Both the position numbers and the translations under genes were made by a program. The notes under the pieces are model-generated. The model had not been told where the DNA came from. It ran no database searches and saw nothing but the letters and a program-made list of their open reading frames with translations. Positions 61,470-64,000 of a stretch of 64,000 nt of DNA are shown piece after piece. The stretch's first letter is position 1, and each line of letters opens with the position of its first letter. Source of the stretch: Nomia melanderi (taxonomy: Eukaryota; Arthropoda; Insecta; Hymenoptera; Halictidae); NCBI RefSeq assembly GCF_051020985.1, contig NC_134999.1, forward strand, positions 7,874,001-7,938,000, read 5' to 3'.

Positions 61470-62763
61470 CCAAAAGTATCCAGACCTTCCCATCGGTCAG
61501 CCGGATGTTGCCTTGGTCCCCATGAGATCTCGTCCTGGAGTCCCATCACTGCTAAATCAAATGGCTACACCCGACCTTCCTGGCAATTCTGGCCGACGGA
61601 ATCCAAGTTTTCCACTTTGTCAACCTGGTTTGTATAGTCTAAAGTCATTTTCGACCAAAAGTATCCCGACCTTCCCATCGGTCTGCCGGATGTAGCCTTC
61701 GTCCATATGAGACATCGTCCAGGAGTCCCATCACAGCTAAGTCAAATGGCTCCCCCGACCTTCCTGGCAATTCCGGCCGACGGAATCAAAGTTTTCCACT
61801 TTGGAAACCTGGTTTGTATAGTCTAAAGTCATTTTCGACCAAAAGTATCCAGACCTTCCCATCGGTCAGCTGGATGTAGCATTGGTCCCTGTGAGACCTC
61901 GCCCTGGTGTCCAATCACTGCAAAGTCAAATGACTACTCCCGACCTTCATGGCAATTCTGCCCGACGGAATCCAAGTTTTCCACTTTGGCGACCTGGTTT
62001 GTATAGTCTAAAGTCATTTTCGACCAAAACTATCCAGATCTTCCCATCGGCCAGCCGGATGAAGCCTTGGACACTGTGAGACCTCGCCCTGGTGTCCAAT
62101 CACTGCTAAGTCAAATGACTACCCCCGACCTTCATGGCAATTCTGCCCGACGGAATCCAAGTTTTCCACTTTGGAAACCTGGATTGTATAGTCTAAAGTC
62201 AATTTCGACCAAAAGTATCCCAACCTTCCCATCGGTCAGCCGGATTTAACCTTGGTCCCTATGAGACCTCGTCCAGGAGTCCCATCACAGCTATGTCAAA
62301 TGACTACTCCCGACCTTCATGGCAATTCTGCCCGACTTAATTCAAGTTTTCCACTTTGGAAACCTGGTTTGTATAGTCTAAAGTCATTTTCGACCAAAAG
62401 TATCCAGACCTTCCCATCGGTCAGCCGGATGTAGCCTTGGTCCATATGAGACCTCGTACAGGAGTCCCATCCCGGCTAAGTCAAATTTCTACCCCCGACC
62501 TTCCTGGCAATTCTGGCCGACGGAAACCAAGTTTTCCACTTTGGAAACCTGGTTTGTATAGTCTAAAGTCATTTTCGACCAAAAGTATCCAGACCTTCCC
62601 ATCGGTCAACCGGATGTGGCCTTGGTCCCTATGAGACCTCGCCCTGGTGTCCAGTCACTGCTAAGGCAAATGGATAACCCCGACCTTCCTGGGAATTCTG
62701 GCCGACGGAATCCAAGTTTTCCACTTTGGAAACCTGGATTGTATAGTCTAAAGTCAATTTTGA
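61470..62763. repeat. 7-monomer tandem duplication (1,294 bp), copy 1
   Basis: It matches the next 1.24 kb at an offset of 1,294 bp. Similarity starts inside a monomer at about CGACCAAAAGTATCCAG. Markers in order are GGATGTTGCCTTGG, CACTTTGTCAACC, GTCCATATGAGAC, GCATTGGTCCCTGTGAG, GGATGAAGCCTTGGAC, GGATTTAACC, the GACTTAATTC subtype, and GTCAACCGGATGTGGCC. The last two link it to the 44.3-45.1 and 52.9-53.2 kb regions. Confidence 0.9.
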
Positions 62764-64000
62764 CCAAAAGTATCCAGACCTTCCCATCGGTCAGCCGGAT
62801 GTTGCCTTGGTCCCCATGAGATCTCGTCCTGGAGTCCCATCACTGCTAAATCAAATGGCTACACCCGACCTTCCTGGCAATTCTGGCCGACGGAATCCAA
62901 GTTTTCCACTTTGTCAACCTGGTTTGTATAGTCTAAAGTCATTTTCGACCAAAAGTATCCCGACCTTCCCATCGGTCTGCCGGATGTAGCCTTCGTCCAT
63001 ATGAGACATCGTCCAGGAGTCCCATCAGAGCTAAGTCAAATGGCTCCCCCGACCTTCCTGGCAATTCCGGCCGACGGAATCAAAGTTTTCCACTTTGGAA
63101 ACCTGGTTTGTATAGTCTAAAGTCATTTTCGACCAAAAGTATCCAGACCTTCCCATCGGTCAGCTGGATGTAGCATTGGTCCCTGTGAGACCTCGCCCTG
63201 GTGTCCAATCACTGCAAAGTCAAATGACTACTCCCGACCTTCATGGCAATTCTGCCCGACGGAATCCAAGTTTTCCACTTTGGCGACCTGGTTTGTATAG
63301 TCTAAAGTCATTTTCGACCAAAACTATCCAGATCTTCCCATCGGCCAGCCGGATGAAGCCTTGGACCCTGTGAGACCTCGCCCTGGTGTCCAATCACTGC
63401 TAAGTCAAATGACTACCCCCGACCTTCATGGCAATTCTGCCCGACGGAATCCAAGTTTTCCACTTTGGAAACCTGGATTGTATAGTCTAAAGTCAATTTC
63501 GACCAAAAGTATCCCAACCTTCCCATCGGTCAGCCGGATTTAACCTTGGTCCCTATGAGACCTCGTCCAGGAGTCCCATCACAGCTATGTCAAATGACTA
63601 CTCCCGACCTTCATGGCAATTCTGCCCGACTTAATTCAAGTTTTCCACTTTGGAAACCTGGTTTGTATAGTCTAAAGTCATTTTCGACCAAAAGTATCCA
63701 GACCTTCCCATCGGTCAGCCGGATGTAGCCTTGGTCCATATGAGACCTCGTACAGGAGTCCCATCCCGGCTAAGTCAAATTTCTACCCCCGACCTTCCTG
63801 GCAATTCTGGCCGACGGAAACCAAGTTTTCCACTTTGGAAACCTGGTTTGTATAGTCTAAAGTCATTTTCGACCAAAAGTATCCAGACCTTCCCATCGGT
63901 CAACCGGATGTGGCCTTGGTCCCTATGAGACCTCGCCCTGGTGTCCAGTCACTGCTAAGGCAAATGGATAACCCCGACCTTCCTGGGAATTCTGGCCGAC
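62764..64000. repeat. 7-monomer tandem duplication, copy 2, cut by window end
   Basis: It repeats copy 1 in order to the last base of the window, which corresponds to 62,706. I saw two differences: CATCAGAGC versus CATCACAGC near 63,026, and GGACCCTGTG versus GGACACTGTG near 63,365. The window ends inside a monomer that starts at 63,916, so the array continues beyond it. Confidence 0.9.

Larger units (their letters stand above)
1..64000. repeat. Satellite DNA array, ~185-bp monomer, ~346 head-to-tail copies
   Basis: Every part of the window I read can be phased to one monomer of about 185 bp. Anchors recur in fixed order: TTGGTCCCTATGAGACC at monomer position 1, CTAAGTCAAATGG near 40, CCCCGACCTTCCTGGCAATT near 57, CCGACGGAATCCAAG near 81, CCACTTTGGAAACCTGG near 100, TATAGTCTAAAGTCA near 121, TTTCGACCAAAAGTATC near 138 and CATCGGTCAGCCGGATGTAG near 165. 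All copies have the same orientation and no foreign insertion is visible. Common lengths are 185, 184 and 183 bp, with 188-bp and 169-bp variants. My rough consensus has about 51% GC, eight CpG sites, and a C excess on this strand. The size fits eukaryotic satellites that match one nucleosome repeat. Family and species are not recognised. Centromeric, pericentromeric and subtelomeric locations all remain possible. Confidence 0.97.

Noticed and set aside
353..63928. About 200 repeated forward open reading frames of about 60 codons, one per monomer
   Set aside because: They open on TTG at the monomer start, end on TAG at the monomer end, and leave two bases over, so each is confined to one monomer. 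Many monomers break the frame by 1- or 2-base indels or lack the TTG (TTCG forms). Common variants change first and second codon positions freely (GCT/ACT, CCA/CAA, GCC/GGC, AAT/AGT), with no sign of protein-level constraint.
1..64000. A long repeat-protein gene (tandem protein repeats)
   Set aside because: A 185-bp period shifts frame by two bases each copy and a TAG closes nearly every monomer, so no reading frame spans several monomers.
1..64000. CRISPR array
   Set aside because: The repeat unit is about 185 bp with no unique spacers between copies, and no cas gene is present.

Overview
The whole 64-kb window is one uninterrupted tandem array of a single satellite DNA family. The monomer is about 185 bp, giving roughly 346 copies, all in the same orientation. 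I found no protein-coding gene, RNA gene, transposable element, telomeric repeat or unique spacer. The window opens at monomer position 19 (numbering from the recurrent TTGG/TTCG after GTAGCC) and ends inside a monomer. A homogeneous array of this length with nucleosome-scale monomers points to a eukaryotic chromosome, in centromeric, pericentromeric or subtelomeric heterochromatin. I do not recognise the monomer and cannot name the organism; plant or animal are both possible. My rough consensus is about 51% GC, with more C than G on the given strand (about 57 C to 37 G per monomer).

Monomers recur at 185 bp, with length variants of 183 bp (two bases missing near the start), 184 bp, 188 bp (three bases inserted) and one 169-bp form. 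A 60-codon open stretch recurs in most monomers. It opens on TTG, closes on TAG at the monomer end, and leaves two bases over (185 = 3 x 61 + 2), so it cannot continue across monomers. I treat it as a by-product of the repeat.

Layout by larger-scale structure: 1-5,520 is an older, diverged relative of the 21.6-29 kb block. 5,521-9,215 is diverged monomers with little long-period order. 9,216-19,375 is a patchwork of 3-, 4-, 5- and 6-monomer repeats. 19,376-24,359 and 24,360-29,166 are a tandem duplication of 27 monomers, the second copy one monomer shorter. 29,167-35,999 is diverged monomers with local 2-, 4- and 7-monomer repeats. 36,000-48,762 and 48,763-56,885 are a very recent tandem duplication of 69 monomers, the second copy missing 25. 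The first copy holds its own 12-monomer tandem duplication, and both hold a 3-monomer duplication. 56,886-61,469 is a mosaic of displaced segments. 61,470-64,000 is a 7-monomer tandem duplication cut by the window edge.

The biological content is the evolutionary record of the array: nested segmental duplications, chimeric monomers that mark crossover points, conversion-like patches and a fossil half-monomer periodicity. Nothing here works together as genes. Any function would be structural (chromatin or kinetochore) or through non-coding transcription, and the sequence alone cannot show either.
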